A stretch of DNA of 64,000 nucleotides from Deltaproteobacteria bacterium (GCA_029547805.1 JAKPOP010000018.1:47420-111419), one strand, 5' to 3'. Shown: positions 6,816 through 15,691, counted from the first letter of the stretch. The notes: generated from the sequence alone by a model not told the origin. A program made the numbers and translations.

Positions 6816-9134
6816 GTGGGAAAGCCGTTGATCGTGGTGGAGTCGCCGGCCAAGGCGGCCACCATCAAGAAGTACCTGCAAGGGGAGTACGATGTGGAGG
6901 CCTCGGCGGGCCACGTGAAGGACCTCCCGGAAGGGAGCCTCGGCGTGGACGTCCAGAAGGACTTCGAGCCCCAGTTCGTTGTGATGAAGGGCAAGAAGCG
7001 GATCCTGGACCACCTGCGGAAGATGGCCTCCCAGGCCCCGGCGGTCTACCTGGCTCCCGACCCGGACCGGGAAGGGGAGGCCATCGCGGCGCACATCGCC
7101 GAGGAGGTCCGGAAGGTCAGCCCACAGGTCCAGCGGGTGCTCTTCCACGAGATCACCCGGGAGGCGGTTCGAAAGGCCCTGGAGTCCCCGCGGGAGGTGG
7201 ACGAGCGGATGGTCCACTCCCAGTTGGCCCGACGGATCCTGGATCGGCTGGTCGGCTACCAGATCTCACCGATCCTCTGGAAGAAGGTCCAGGGGGGGCT
7301 CTCGGCGGGCCGGGTCCAGTCGGTCGCGGTGCGCCTGGTGGTGGACCGGGAGCGGGAGATCGAGGCCTTCGTGCCCCGGGAGTACTGGGTGCTGACGGCG
7401 GACCTGGGACGCCTGCCTCCCCGGGAGGCCCAGGGATTCTCGGCGGTGCTCCGACGGATCGGCGGGAAGAAGGCCGAGGTCGCCGACCAGGGCGCTGCCG
7501 AGGACCTGATGGGGCGTCTTCGGCAGGCCCGCTGGGTCATTTCCCACATCGAACGCAAGGACCGGAAACGGGCCGCCCCGCCTCCCTACATCACCAGCAC
7601 GCTCCAGCAGGATGCCTCCCGACTGCTCCGGTTCTCCCCGGCGCACACGATGGCGGTGGCCCAGCGGCTCTACGAGGGGGTGGACCTCGGGGACGAGGGA
7701 CGGGTCGGCCTGATCACCTACATGCGGACCGACTCCGTGCGTCTTTCCCAGGAGGCCCTGCGGGAGACCCGGGACTTTCTCCGGGAGACCTTTGGCGATG
7801 CCTTCGTGCCTGCCCGGGCCAATCTCTTCCGGAACCGCCGCAGCGCCCAGGATGCCCACGAGGCGATCCGGCCGACCTCGGTCCTCCGGAGGCCCTCGGA
7901 GGTCCGGCGGTTCCTGGATCGGGACGAGGCCCGCCTCTACGGCCTGATCTGGGCCCGGGCGGTGGCTTGCCAGATGACCCCGGCGATCTACGACCAGACG
8001 GTCGTGGACGTGGAGGCAGGGCCCGCCGAGTTCCGGGCGACGGGGTCCGTGCTTCGGTTCGAGGGGTATCTGGCGGCCTGGCGGTTCGAGAAGGAGCCGG
8101 ATCGGCCGGAGGAAGGCGCCGAGGAACCGGAGCCCGCCGAGGAGGACGAGGGGCCCGTCGGGGCGCTGCCGGCGGACCTCCAGGAGGGGGAGGACCTGCG
8201 GCTCGTGGACCTCCGGGGAGAGCAACGGTTCACGGAACCGCCCCCCCGGTTCAGCGAGGCCGCCCTGGTCCGGGAACTGGAGGAGCGGGGCATCGGGCGG
8301 CCGTCCACCTACGCGGCCATCGTCTCGACGATTCAGACCAAGGAATACGTGGTCAAGCACGAAGGCCGACTGCGTCCCACCGAACTGGGGCGGGTGGTGA
8401 CCGACCTGCTGGTGCAGCACTTCCCGGGGATCGTGGACTATCAGTTCACGGCCCGGATGGAGGAGTCCCTGGACCGGATCGAGGAGGGGGACCTGGACCA
8501 CCTGGTCCTTCTCCGGGAGTTCTGGTCGGACTTCGAGTCGCTGCTGAAGCGGGCCGTCCGGGAGATGCGCAGCGTGAAGGCCGACGCGATCCCGGCGGGG
8601 GTCGACTGCGACCGCTGCGGCAAGCCGATGCTGATCCGCTTTGGAAAGAACGGGACCTTCCTCGGATGCAGCGGCTATCCCGCCTGTCGGAACACCCGGG
8701 AGTTCATCCGGGACGGCAACGGGAAGGTCGCCCCGAAGGAGGTCGAGAGCCCCGGCCAGTGCCCGAAGTGCGGGAGGGACCTCCAGGTGCGGTCGGGGCG
8801 GTTCGGGCGCTTCGTGGCGTGCACCGGCTATCCCGAGTGCGACTACAAGCGGGCCTACACGATGGTCGAGCAGTGCCCTGTCGCGGGGTGCTCTGGACAT
8901 CTGGTCGAGAAGCGGAGCCGCAAGGGGAAGGTCTTCTTCGGGTGTGACCGGTATCCCGAGTGCCGGTTCGTGACCTCCTACCGGCCCCTGGGAGAGGCCT
9001 GTCCCCAGTGCGGGGCACCGACCCTGTTCCTGCGGTCGTTCCGGGGAGGACGAACGGTCCTGTGCCTGAGGGAGAACTGCGGCTGGTCCCGGCGGGAGCG
9101 GGCCCAGGGGGCCGCCGCGGAGGAGGCCCGGTGA
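6816..9134 (+). CDS. topA: DNA topoisomerase I
   Basis: Type IA topoisomerase that relaxes negative supercoils through a 5'-phosphotyrosyl intermediate. The 772 residues open with the Toprim signature (LIVVESPAKAATIKKYL) and the acidic DPDREGEAIAAH motif; the catalytic tyrosine is Tyr302 in GLITYMRTDS. The C-terminus carries four zinc-ribbon modules starting CDRCGK, CPKCGR, CPVAGC and CPQCGA. GTG 6816 is chosen as the start: it gives the canonical MGKPLIVVESPAK N-terminus and follows a purine-rich AGAAGGGGG. An in-frame GTG at 6768 overlapping the previous stop is possible but would add 16 unconserved residues. It is probably read through from the ccm operon. Confidence 0.96.
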   Translation: MGKPLIVVESPAKAATIKKYLQGEYDVEASAGHVKDLPEGSLGVDVQKDFEPQFVVMKGKKRILDHLRKMASQAPAVYLAPDPDREGEAIAAHIAEEVRKVSPQVQRVLFHEITREAVRKALESPREVDERMVHSQLARRILDRLVGYQISPILWKKVQGGLSAGRVQSVAVRLVVDREREIEAFVPREYWVLTADLGRLPPREAQGFSAVLRRIGGKKAEVADQGAAEDLMGRLRQARWVISHIERKDRKRAAPPPYITSTLQQDASRLLRFSPAHTMAVAQRLYEGVDLGDEGRVGLITYMRTDSVRLSQEALRETRDFLRETFGDAFVPARANLFRNRRSAQDAHEAIRPTSVLRRPSEVRRFLDRDEARLYGLIWARAVACQMTPAIYDQTVVDVEAGPAEFRATGSVLRFEGYLAAWRFEKEPDRPEEGAEEPEPAEEDEGPVGALPADLQEGEDLRLVDLRGEQRFTEPPPRFSEAALVRELEERGIGRPSTYAAIVSTIQTKEYVVKHEGRLRPTELGRVVTDLLVQHFPGIVDYQFTARMEESLDRIEEGDLDHLVLLREFWSDFESLLKRAVREMRSVKADAIPAGVDCDRCGKPMLIRFGKNGTFLGCSGYPACRNTREFIRDGNGKVAPKEVESPGQCPKCGRDLQVRSGRFGRFVACTGYPECDYKRAYTMVEQCPVAGCSGHLVEKRSRKGKVFFGCDRYPECRFVTSYRPLGEACPQCGAPTLFLRSFRGGRTVLCLRENCGWSRRERAQGAAAEEAR

Positions 9135-9685
9135 AGATCTACACCCGGGGTGGGGACGGGGGCGAGACCTCGCTGCTGGCCGGGGGGCGGGTGCCGAAGG
9201 ACGACCCCCGGGTGGAGGCCTATGGGACCGTCGATGAGGCCAATGCCTGCATCGGAGTGGCCCGGGCCGCGGTGCTGGACATCGGGAGACCGGGCGAGGA
9301 CCGCGACCTGCTGCTGCACGCCCTGGACCGGGTGCAGGACGGACTCATGCGCCTCTGCTCGGACCTTGCCTCGGGGGGGATGCACCCGGTCCAGGTATCC
9401 GACACGGAGGTCGAGGCCCTCGAGGGATTGATCGACCAGGCATCCCATCGCCTTCCGGGGCTGGGGCATTTCCTGGTGCCTGGGGCGAGCCGGGCCGAGG
9501 CGGCGCTGCACGTGGCCCGGACGGTGGTTCGCCGGGCCGAGCGGCGGGTCGTGCACCTGGGGGAGCGGTTCGGACCCTCCCCGGTGCGCATCCGGTTCCT
9601 GAATCGGGTGTCGGACCTCCTGTTCGTGCTGGCGCGTCTGGCGCTGGCCGTCGAGGGGATCCCGGAGCGTCCCTGGCGCCCCTGA
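9131..9685 (+). CDS. PduO-type ATP:cob(I)alamin adenosyltransferase
   Basis: Transfers the adenosyl group of ATP to cob(I)alamin to make adenosylcobalamin. The 184-residue all-helical protein has the N-terminal ATP-binding motif YTRGGDGGETSLL, the GTVDEANACIG segment and the C-terminal signature RIRFLNRVSDLLFVLAR, which includes the conserved Arg/Asp of PduO enzymes. The start is GTG 9131, overlapping the topA stop. It is convergent with the gene at 9687, the two stop codons being separated by a single base, so there is no room for a terminator between them. No cobalamin riboswitch is seen near it. Confidence 0.92.
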   Translation: MKIYTRGGDGGETSLLAGGRVPKDDPRVEAYGTVDEANACIGVARAAVLDIGRPGEDRDLLLHALDRVQDGLMRLCSDLASGGMHPVQVSDTEVEALEGLIDQASHRLPGLGHFLVPGASRAEAALHVARTVVRRAERRVVHLGERFGPSPVRIRFLNRVSDLLFVLARLALAVEGIPERPWRP

Positions 9686-9686
9686 C

Positions 9687-10868
9687 TCAGCACCCGCCGC
9701 CCTTCCGAACCACCGGCTGGGTCGCCGGGACGGCCCGAGGGACCGCCACGGGCGTCGGCGCGGCCTGGGATCCGGTGAAGTGGCCGTGAAGCGCCGCCCG
9801 GACCCGGTACAGCCGGATCTCCTCCGGTCCTGGACTGTCGGACAGCCGGGGTTCCTCCAGGATTTCCCGGGCGAAGGCCCCGTATCCCCCCTGGAGCACC
9901 AGCACCGGTCCCGGCCTTCCAGCCAGGGAGTCCGGGAGGGCCTGGGGGGTCTCGTCACCGTAGAGAACCAGCGTCCGGTTGCTCGGCAGATTCTGCAGGG
10001 CGTTCCATGTCGGATCGTCGTCGGCGGCACAGAGGGCCCCGGGAATCCGGGCCCCCCGGCAGGTCCCGGGGTCCCGAAGGTCCACGACGGTCATGGAGGC
10101 CGGGTCTTCCACCAGCCGGGTCGCCAGATCCAGCGGGGAGATGGCCTCCGCGACGGGCATCGCCGGGACCGGGGTCCGGGCAGGCGGTACCGCCATGAGG
10201 CCCAGGCCCGCCACCGCGGCGACTCCCAGTCCCAGGAAGACCCGGTTCCGGACTCGGGGGTCGGCCGGCGGGGGGGAGTCGTTGCCACGACGGGCCATCG
10301 CCTTCTCCACCCACTCGCCGAACAGGAAGGCGCCGAAGGCCATCGCCAGCACCGCTGCGGTCACCACCGCCTGGGGAAGTCCCAGCAGGTCCGGAAGCCG
10401 GACCACGCCCATGGACCCGGCGACATAGAGCCCTTCGATCCAGGGGTAGATCATTCCAAAGACCAGAGACCCGGCCAGCACGCCCAGGATCGTGAAGAGG
10501 CCGTCGAGGTGTCCCGAGACCGTGGAGACCCAGGCGGTTCCCGGGCAGTAGCCACTGATGATGAACCCGATGCCCAGCAGCAGTCCTCCCACCGCCTGGG
10601 CCCAGAGGAAGGTCGGAGGCACCTCGACCCGGGAGAGGTCCAGCCACCCGATGCCCGAGAGCACGGTCATGCCGACCATCGCCGTGACGATGGCCCCGAA
10701 CATCACCTTCAGGACCCGGAAGTCGGTGCCGTAGAACTGGGCCGCCAGGTTCTCGGCCCGGCCAAAGCCGGCTCCCTCCAGCGAGAGGCCGAACCCGATC
10801 CCCAGGAGGGTTCCCAGGACCATCCAGGACGACTCGCCCAGTACGTCGGGGTAGAGGGGGAAGATCAT
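9687..10868 (-). CDS. YeeE/YedE sulfur-transport protein fused to a degenerate rhodanese domain
   Basis: The N-terminal about 220 residues are a YeeE/YedE (DUF395) membrane domain with many helices and the conserved cysteine motif ISGYCPGTA. Members of this family import thiosulfate or reactive sulfur. After a further helix, the C-terminal about 160 residues look like a rhodanese fold (MTVVDLRDPGTCRGARIPGA, then TLVLYGDE). The active-site loop lacks the catalytic cysteine: the expected C-x-x-G position reads YGDET. The start is ATG 10868, because GGAGGG lies six bases upstream and the ATG overlaps the previous stop; the ATG at 10874 has an unusable one-base spacing. It pairs with the YeeE half-protein at 10865-11380. 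Confidence 0.85.
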   Translation of the reverse strand: MIFPLYPDVLGESSWMVLGTLLGIGFGLSLEGAGFGRAENLAAQFYGTDFRVLKVMFGAIVTAMVGMTVLSGIGWLDLSRVEVPPTFLWAQAVGGLLLGIGFIISGYCPGTAWVSTVSGHLDGLFTILGVLAGSLVFGMIYPWIEGLYVAGSMGVVRLPDLLGLPQAVVTAAVLAMAFGAFLFGEWVEKAMARRGNDSPPPADPRVRNRVFLGLGVAAVAGLGLMAVPPARTPVPAMPVAEAISPLDLATRLVEDPASMTVVDLRDPGTCRGARIPGALCAADDDPTWNALQNLPSNRTLVLYGDETPQALPDSLAGRPGPVLVLQGGYGAFAREILEEPRLSDSPGPEEIRLYRVRAALHGHFTGSQAAPTPVAVPRAVPATQPVVRKGGGC

Positions 10869-11380
10869 CGCCATGCCCTCCGCAGCAGGGGTGCGAGGAG
10901 GTAGCCGCCACCGAAGACCGCCATCATGAAGACCCAGGACCCCAGCGACAGCAGGGACCCGCCGGTGAGGGCCTGACCGGAGGTGCATCCCCGGGCCAGG
11001 CGCGCCGCAAAGCCCATGATCAGGCCCCCCAGGAATGCCAGGGCCAGGCGCTTCGCCCGGGAGGTCATCCGGGGCCCCATCCGCGTCGTGAACCGGGCCC
11101 GTCCGCCCAGCCAGGCCCCCAGCCCGCCGCCGATCAGGACCCCCAGCACCTCGAAGACCAGCCAGTCCTTCCAGGGGTTCTTGCCGGGACCGACGTACTC
11201 TCCGAAGTAGGGATTGGCTTCCGTGGCCTTCGGGGCGATGGCGTGGGCGACGGCGATGGCCGTTCGATTCGCGGCCCCCGAGGCCCCGAGGCCATTGCCG
11301 GCCAGGACGAAGGCCGCCAGGAGCACGAGGCCCAGCACGACCCCGGCCAGATAGGGATTCCAGAAAGGTCGTTCGTTCAT
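10865..11380 (-). CDS. YeeE/YedE-family membrane protein, second half-transporter
   Basis: A 171-residue membrane protein with about four helices and the characteristic motif LARGCTSGQALTGGSLLSLGSW, whose cysteine is equivalent to the sulfur-relay Cys of YeeE-type importers. It contains an additional periplasmic loop (about residues 35-70). In other bacteria two half-length YeeE/YedE proteins are commonly encoded side by side; here the second is the longer rhodanese-fused protein. ATGA overlap indicates coupled synthesis. It lies 13 bases downstream of the NrfD-type subunit, so sulfur uptake is co-expressed with the molybdoenzyme. Confidence 0.85.
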   Translation of the reverse strand: MNERPFWNPYLAGVVLGLVLLAAFVLAGNGLGASGAANRTAIAVAHAIAPKATEANPYFGEYVGPGKNPWKDWLVFEVLGVLIGGGLGAWLGGRARFTTRMGPRMTSRAKRLALAFLGGLIMGFAARLARGCTSGQALTGGSLLSLGSWVFMMAVFGGGYLLAPLLRRAWR

Positions 11381-11393
11381 CGTCGCCTCCTGC

Positions 11394-12365
11394 TCACAGG
11401 GCCCGGAAACCCGTCGCCTGTCCTGCCGAGACCAGGATCACCCGCAACGCGATGCCTCCGAAGAGGACCAGGATCGGGGCCAGCGGCGTGTGGGGCAGGC
11501 CCCGGAACCGCTCCAGCAGCACCACCGCCAGGGGCACCAGGAGGCCCCCAATCACCACCAGGGACCAGAAGGACGCCCCGTGGGCCCCGACGGTCAGTTC
11601 CCGGAGGGCCAGCAGGCCCGACTGGCCGCTCGTGGCGAACTGCAGGAGCAGGAGGGCCAGCAGGGTCACCTCCACCCCCATGGCCACCCCGTCCCATCCT
11701 GCCAGTTGGTGCCGCTCCCTCGGGGTCGGGTGGAGCAGGAGCAGCAGGGCCGCCCCCGTGGAGAGCCCCGAGACCAGGAACAGGGGACCCAACAGCCCGC
11801 TGTTCCAGGCGGGCCGGGAGGCCATCGATCCCAGCAGGATCCCGGTATAGACCCCGAGGGCGATGCCGACGGCCATGGAGGCCCCCAGCCAGGGGCGCCG
11901 CCCCGAATCGGCCCATCCGACCAGTCGACCGAAGACTCCGTCCAGGTGGACCCTCTGGAGCGCGGTCCCGACGAGGGCCCGTTCCTCCGGCGAGGTCCCC
12001 CCAAGGCCCGCCATTCCTGCGATGGGGTACACCAGCACCAGGATCCAGGACCCCCAGGACATCGGCGAGGAGGGCTTGAAGGCCAGGTAGAAGCGCCAGA
12101 CGTGGACCTTGTAGGCCAGGTCCAGGAAGAGGGCCCCCATGCCCAGCGTCAAGGCCACGATGGCCAGCCATGGGCCCCAGCGGAGGGCCTGGGACTCGGG
12201 GCGACGTCCACTCGCGATCTCGATCCAGGCAGACCAGATCAGCAGGCCGGCGGCCAGTCCTCCCAGGAAGAGGTAGACCGGCACCTCCCAGCCCCAGACG
12301 TGCAGCCCCGGGTCGATACCCGCATTGTGCCGCCCCGAAACGACCTCCAGCATCCCCCCGTTCAT
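11394..12365 (-). CDS. NrfD/PsrC-type quinone-interacting membrane subunit
   Basis: Integral-membrane anchor that exchanges electrons between the quinone pool and the Fe-S subunit. Over 323 residues there are about eight helices, with the family's opening pattern GLHVWGWEVPVYLFLGGLAAGLL and the conserved ALFLDLAYKVHVWRFYLAFKPSSPMSWGSWILV segment (given here in part). The start is ATG 12365, six bases after a strong GGGAGGA site; the longer frame would add 11 residues that read back across that site. It follows the Fe-S subunit gene by 37 bases and completes a three-subunit CISM-type oxidoreductase. Confidence 0.9.
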   Translation of the reverse strand: MNGGMLEVVSGRHNAGIDPGLHVWGWEVPVYLFLGGLAAGLLIWSAWIEIASGRRPESQALRWGPWLAIVALTLGMGALFLDLAYKVHVWRFYLAFKPSSPMSWGSWILVLVYPIAGMAGLGGTSPEERALVGTALQRVHLDGVFGRLVGWADSGRRPWLGASMAVGIALGVYTGILLGSMASRPAWNSGLLGPLFLVSGLSTGAALLLLLHPTPRERHQLAGWDGVAMGVEVTLLALLLLQFATSGQSGLLALRELTVGAHGASFWSLVVIGGLLVPLAVVLLERFRGLPHTPLAPILVLFGGIALRVILVSAGQATGFRAL

Positions 12366-12402
12366 CGTCCTTCCTCCCGTGAGGCGGAAGCCCCGCAACC
12401 CC

Positions 12403-12942
12403 TCATTTCAGGAAATAGACATTCGGTTCGCATCCCGTCTCTGGATGGAGCACCTTCCAGGTCCGGGTGGCCAACAGGCGGCTCACCTCGCTGTCCGGGT
12501 CCGACAGGTCGCCGAAGTGCAGGCACTCCGTCGGGCAGACCTCCACGCAGGCCGGCTGGCGCCCCTCCTGGACCCGGTGCAGGCAGAAGGTGCACTTGTC
12601 CACGTGGCCCTCGGGGTGCACGTACCGGCTGTCGTAGGGGCAGGCGGCGATGCAGGCCTTGCAGCCGGTGCACTTGTGGTGGGTGACCAGCACCACGCCC
12701 CCCTCGGCGACGTGGCTGGCCCCCGTGGGGCAGGCCGAGACGCAGGGAGGGTGGCCGCAGTGGTTGCACCGCTCGCTTCGGTTCTCGGCCGAGAGGTTCG
12801 GGAAGCGCCCCCGGACCTCCTCGACGAGCCAGTCCCGGCAGAATCCGTCGGGGACCTGGTTCTCGGCCTTGCAGGCCAGGACGCAGGCCTTGCAGGCAAC
12901 GCAGCGCCTCGTGTCCACGACCATGGCATATCGTGGTGTCAT
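12403..12942 (-). CDS. Four-cluster [4Fe-4S] ferredoxin-type electron-transfer subunit
   Basis: Electron-wire subunit (PsrB/PhsB/TtrB/DmsB family) linking the catalytic and membrane subunits. The 179 residues contain four ferredoxin-like cysteine groups: CVACKACVLACK, CNHCGHPPCVSACP, CTGCKACIAACP and CTFCLHRV with CVEVCP. It has no signal peptide of its own, as usual for subunits exported by hitch-hiking on the Tat-targeted partner. Its ATG overlaps the stop of the catalytic subunit gene. Confidence 0.93.
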   Translation of the reverse strand: MTPRYAMVVDTRRCVACKACVLACKAENQVPDGFCRDWLVEEVRGRFPNLSAENRSERCNHCGHPPCVSACPTGASHVAEGGVVLVTHHKCTGCKACIAACPYDSRYVHPEGHVDKCTFCLHRVQEGRQPACVEVCPTECLHFGDLSDPDSEVSRLLATRTWKVLHPETGCEPNVYFLK

Positions 12943-15149
12943 GCCGCCCTCTCCACGCGTACGAAGTTGACGTTCATGCCAGTGCCGCCCATTGCCGGGT
13001 CCACCCGGACCCGGGTGACCAGCCGGCTGTCGCTGGCGCCGCGTCCCCGGGCGAAGGACAGGCCCTTCGCGTCATGGCCGTAGCCGTGGACCAGGTAGAC
13101 GCAGTCGGGGCGGATGCGCTCCGTCGCCTTGAGCGGCAGCGGTTCCGACCGGACCCCGTCCTGGTTCACACAGACCACCATCTCGCCCGATCGCAGCCCC
13201 AGTTCGGTCGCGATTCGGGCGTTGAGCCACAACTCGTTGCCTCGTTCCACCGAGGCCAGGAACCGGTTGTTGGAGGTCCGGCCGAAGGTGTGCATCGGGG
13301 CACGGCCGAACAGCAGCCGGAACATCCCCGGCGGCGGCTCCTCCGGGGGCGTGTAGTCGGGCAGGCCCCCGATCCCGGCCTCTTCCATCCGCTGGGACCA
13401 GATCTCGATCTTTCCGGAGGGGGTGGCGAAACTCGGCTCCAGGCCGTCCTCGAAGTAGACCGGGACCCTTGGCCCCCGGATCACGCCGGTCCGGCGCATC
13501 TCGTCGCAGGAGAGTCCGGCCCCGTGGACCCGGTGCATCGCGTACTCGACGCTGTCCTTCCAGGGGAAGTAGTCCTTGAGGCCCAGGCGCAGGGCCAGTT
13601 CCCGGGCGATCCACCATCCCGGCTTCGAGTCGTACATGGGCTCCACCACGGGCTGGCGCACGGCGGCGAAGGGCTCCCGCCAGGGGGGGGCGTCGATCTC
13701 GTCGCACCGTTCCAGGTAGGTCGCCTCCGGGAGGACCACGTCGGCCCAGCCCACGATCTCCATGGGCAGCACGTCCACCACCGCGATGAAGTCCAGGGCC
13801 TGGATCGCCTTCTGGACGACGTCGGGTTGGGGCAGGGCCTGGATCAGGTTGGTTCCGTAGACGAGCCACCCCTTCACGTCGTAGGCCGCGGTCCCGGGGA
13901 TGCTGGCCATGCAGAGGCCGCTGGCCAGCACCTCGTCGGCCAGGGGATAGACGCTGTTCTTCGGGGCGTCCGGCGGGGCCTTCGGATGGTAGGCATACTT
14001 CGTGTACGGGTAGGACGGCAGGCTCAGGGCCTGGGGGATGAAGAAGCCCCCCTTGCGGCCCCAGGACCCCAGCAGGGCGTTCAGGATCGCGATGGCCCGG
14101 GATCGCTGGGTATCATCCCCGTACCAGACCACGTGACGGCCCGGGTGGACCAGCGCCGCCGGCCGGGCTCCTCCCAGGGCCCGGGCCGTCTCGACGATGA
14201 CCTCCGGCCGGATCGTGGTCCGGGTGAAGGCCCACTCGGGGGTCTTGTCGGCCACGTGGGCCTTCAGCCGATCGAACCCGACGGTGTACTTCTCCACGTA
14301 GTCCCGGTCGTAGAGGCCCTCCTCGATCAGGACGTGCATCCAGGCCAGCAGCAGCGCCAGGTCGGTTCCCGGCTTGATCGGCAGCCACCACCGGGCCTTT
14401 CCCGCCGCGGTGCTGTACCGGGGGTCCACCACGATCAGGGACGCCCCACGGTCGATGGCCCGGGAGAAGTCCTGGACCTGGGTGTTGTGCATGTTTTCGC
14501 CCAGGTGGGACCCGATCAGGGCGATGGCCCGACTGTGATCCAGGTCGAGGTTCTCCGGCGAACCGACCGTCGAGCCGAAGGTGAGCTGGAAGGCCACCTC
14601 CCGGGGTCCCCGGCACTGGGCGTAGGACGGCGCGGCGATGTTGGCCGACCCGTAGGCCTTCAGCAGGTGCTTGAACCACGACCCGCCATAGCCGTGGCTG
14701 TAGAGGGCCATCGCCTCGGGGCCATGCTTCTCCCGAATCCGGAGCATCGCCTCGGCCGTGTAGTCCAGCGCCGCCTCCCAGGAGACCTCCTGGAACTCCT
14801 GCTGGCCTCGCTTCTCCCGGCGGATCATCGGCTTCTTGAGGCGATCCGGGTCGTAGAGCAGTCCGATGCCGCCGGTTCCCCTGGGACACAGGCGGCCCCG
14901 GCTCAGGGGATGGGCCGGGTTCCCGGTGATCTTGGTCACCCGGCCGTCCTTCACGTGGGCCAGGATTCCGCACTTCCAGAAGCACAACTCGCAGAAACTG
15001 GGCACGACCCGGTCCCCGTCGGTCCCCGGGTCGTCGACGGGGTCGCCGTCCAGGCCGAACCACCGGGTCGTCAGGCCACCGCCCAGGGCTGCCGCCCCGG
15101 CCGCCGCGCCACCGATCTTCAGGAACTGTCGCCTCGTGAAGCCGCCCAT
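12939..15149 (-). CDS. Molybdopterin oxidoreductase catalytic subunit (PsrA/PhsA-like), Tat-exported
   Basis: Periplasmic catalytic subunit of a complex iron-sulfur molybdoenzyme. The N-terminus is a Tat signal (TRRQFLKIGGAAAGAAALGG). The [4Fe-4S] site is Cys53-x2-Cys56-x3-Cys60-x27-Cys88 within SFCELCFWKCG...RLCPRG. The CELCFWKCG form is typical of polysulfide, thiosulfate and tetrathionate reductases. Cys179 in QCRGPREVAF lies where the molybdenum thiolate ligand is expected, which separates it from serine-ligated DMSO reductases. Its neighbours are sulfur transporters, so a reduced-sulfur substrate (polysulfide or thiosulfate, or oxidation in reverse) is the best guess. The exact substrate cannot be read from sequence. 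The 736-residue length is normal. Confidence 0.88.
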   Translation of the reverse strand: MGGFTRRQFLKIGGAAAGAAALGGGLTTRWFGLDGDPVDDPGTDGDRVVPSFCELCFWKCGILAHVKDGRVTKITGNPAHPLSRGRLCPRGTGGIGLLYDPDRLKKPMIRREKRGQQEFQEVSWEAALDYTAEAMLRIREKHGPEAMALYSHGYGGSWFKHLLKAYGSANIAAPSYAQCRGPREVAFQLTFGSTVGSPENLDLDHSRAIALIGSHLGENMHNTQVQDFSRAIDRGASLIVVDPRYSTAAGKARWWLPIKPGTDLALLLAWMHVLIEEGLYDRDYVEKYTVGFDRLKAHVADKTPEWAFTRTTIRPEVIVETARALGGARPAALVHPGRHVVWYGDDTQRSRAIAILNALLGSWGRKGGFFIPQALSLPSYPYTKYAYHPKAPPDAPKNSVYPLADEVLASGLCMASIPGTAAYDVKGWLVYGTNLIQALPQPDVVQKAIQALDFIAVVDVLPMEIVGWADVVLPEATYLERCDEIDAPPWREPFAAVRQPVVEPMYDSKPGWWIARELALRLGLKDYFPWKDSVEYAMHRVHGAGLSCDEMRRTGVIRGPRVPVYFEDGLEPSFATPSGKIEIWSQRMEEAGIGGLPDYTPPEEPPPGMFRLLFGRAPMHTFGRTSNNRFLASVERGNELWLNARIATELGLRSGEMVVCVNQDGVRSEPLPLKATERIRPDCVYLVHGYGHDAKGLSFARGRGASDSRLVTRVRVDPAMGGTGMNVNFVRVERAA

Positions 15150-15165
15150 GGTCCCTCCCCCGTCG

Positions 15166-15501
15166 TCAACCCTGCCGCAGCAGGTGGCATCGGGACATGC
15201 ACTGCAACAGCGTCACCACCTCGTTCACCGCCAGTCCGTAGTACCGGTATCCGCCACTGGTCCGGACCCGGACCAGCCCCTGGAGCCTCAGAATCGCCAG
15301 TTGCTGGGAGACGATCGCCTGGGCCAGTCCCAGGTCCCGGGCCAGGTCCCCCACGGTTCGCTCCCCAACATGGGCCAGGATCGCCACCAGCCGCAACCGG
15401 ATCGGGTGCCCCAGGGCCTTCAGGACCTCGGCCATCCGCTCGGCCCGGCCCTCGTCCCGGAGTACCTGATCCATCGTCGCACCGTCCAGGACCGCCCCCA
15501 T
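15166..15501 (-). CDS. ArsR/SmtB-family winged-helix repressor
   Basis: A 111-residue regulator with the ArsR pattern LKALGHPIRLRLVAILAHVGERTVGDLA, a helix-turn-helix (LGLAQAIVSQQLAILRLQGLVRVRTSG) and a beta wing (GGYRYYGLA). The helix normally holding the arsenic or zinc cysteines has none, but the C-terminus ends in CMSRCHLLRQG, a Cys-x3-Cys-His group. Located 16 bases upstream of the molybdoenzyme gene on the same strand, it probably controls that operon and itself, and perhaps the divergent Rieske operon. In BigR/SqrR-type members cysteines sense persulfide, so sulfane-sulfur sensing is a reasonable inference here. The start could also be ATG 15474. Confidence 0.87.
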   Translation of the reverse strand: MGAVLDGATMDQVLRDEGRAERMAEVLKALGHPIRLRLVAILAHVGERTVGDLARDLGLAQAIVSQQLAILRLQGLVRVRTSGGYRYYGLAVNEVVTLLQCMSRCHLLRQG

Positions 15502-15517
15502 GCGGCCTCTCCGCAAC

Positions 15518-15547
15518 TTCGGAAATAGTGATATTGCAATCTCCGAA
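15518..15547. promoter_or_regulatory. Candidate ArsR operator in the divergent intergenic region
   Basis: An inverted repeat TTCGGA (15518-15523) / TCCGAA (15542-15547) flanks an AT-rich stretch containing the perfect palindrome ATTGCAAT (15533-15540). This is the only AT-rich island between the divergent arsR-type gene and the Rieske operon. Position and symmetry suggest the repressor's binding site; binding is not shown by sequence alone. Confidence 0.5.
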
Positions 15548-15691
15548 AACATGCAAGAGAAATGTTTGAGCAGAACGCCGCCCGGGGGCGTCGGTTCCCC
15601 GGGCGGATCCGGGGAGGGGGCCGATGCGGGACGGCCCGGGCGCGGAGCGTCCCGCCCGGTTCCGGGATATCCTCTGGGGCAGGGGAGAACG

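Noticed and set aside
9131..9685. Possible cobalamin riboswitch near the adenosyltransferase gene
   Set aside because: The gene overlaps topA and no B12-box-like sequence or leader exists.
9687..10160. Active rhodanese in the YeeE fusion
   Set aside because: No cysteine in the expected catalytic loop.
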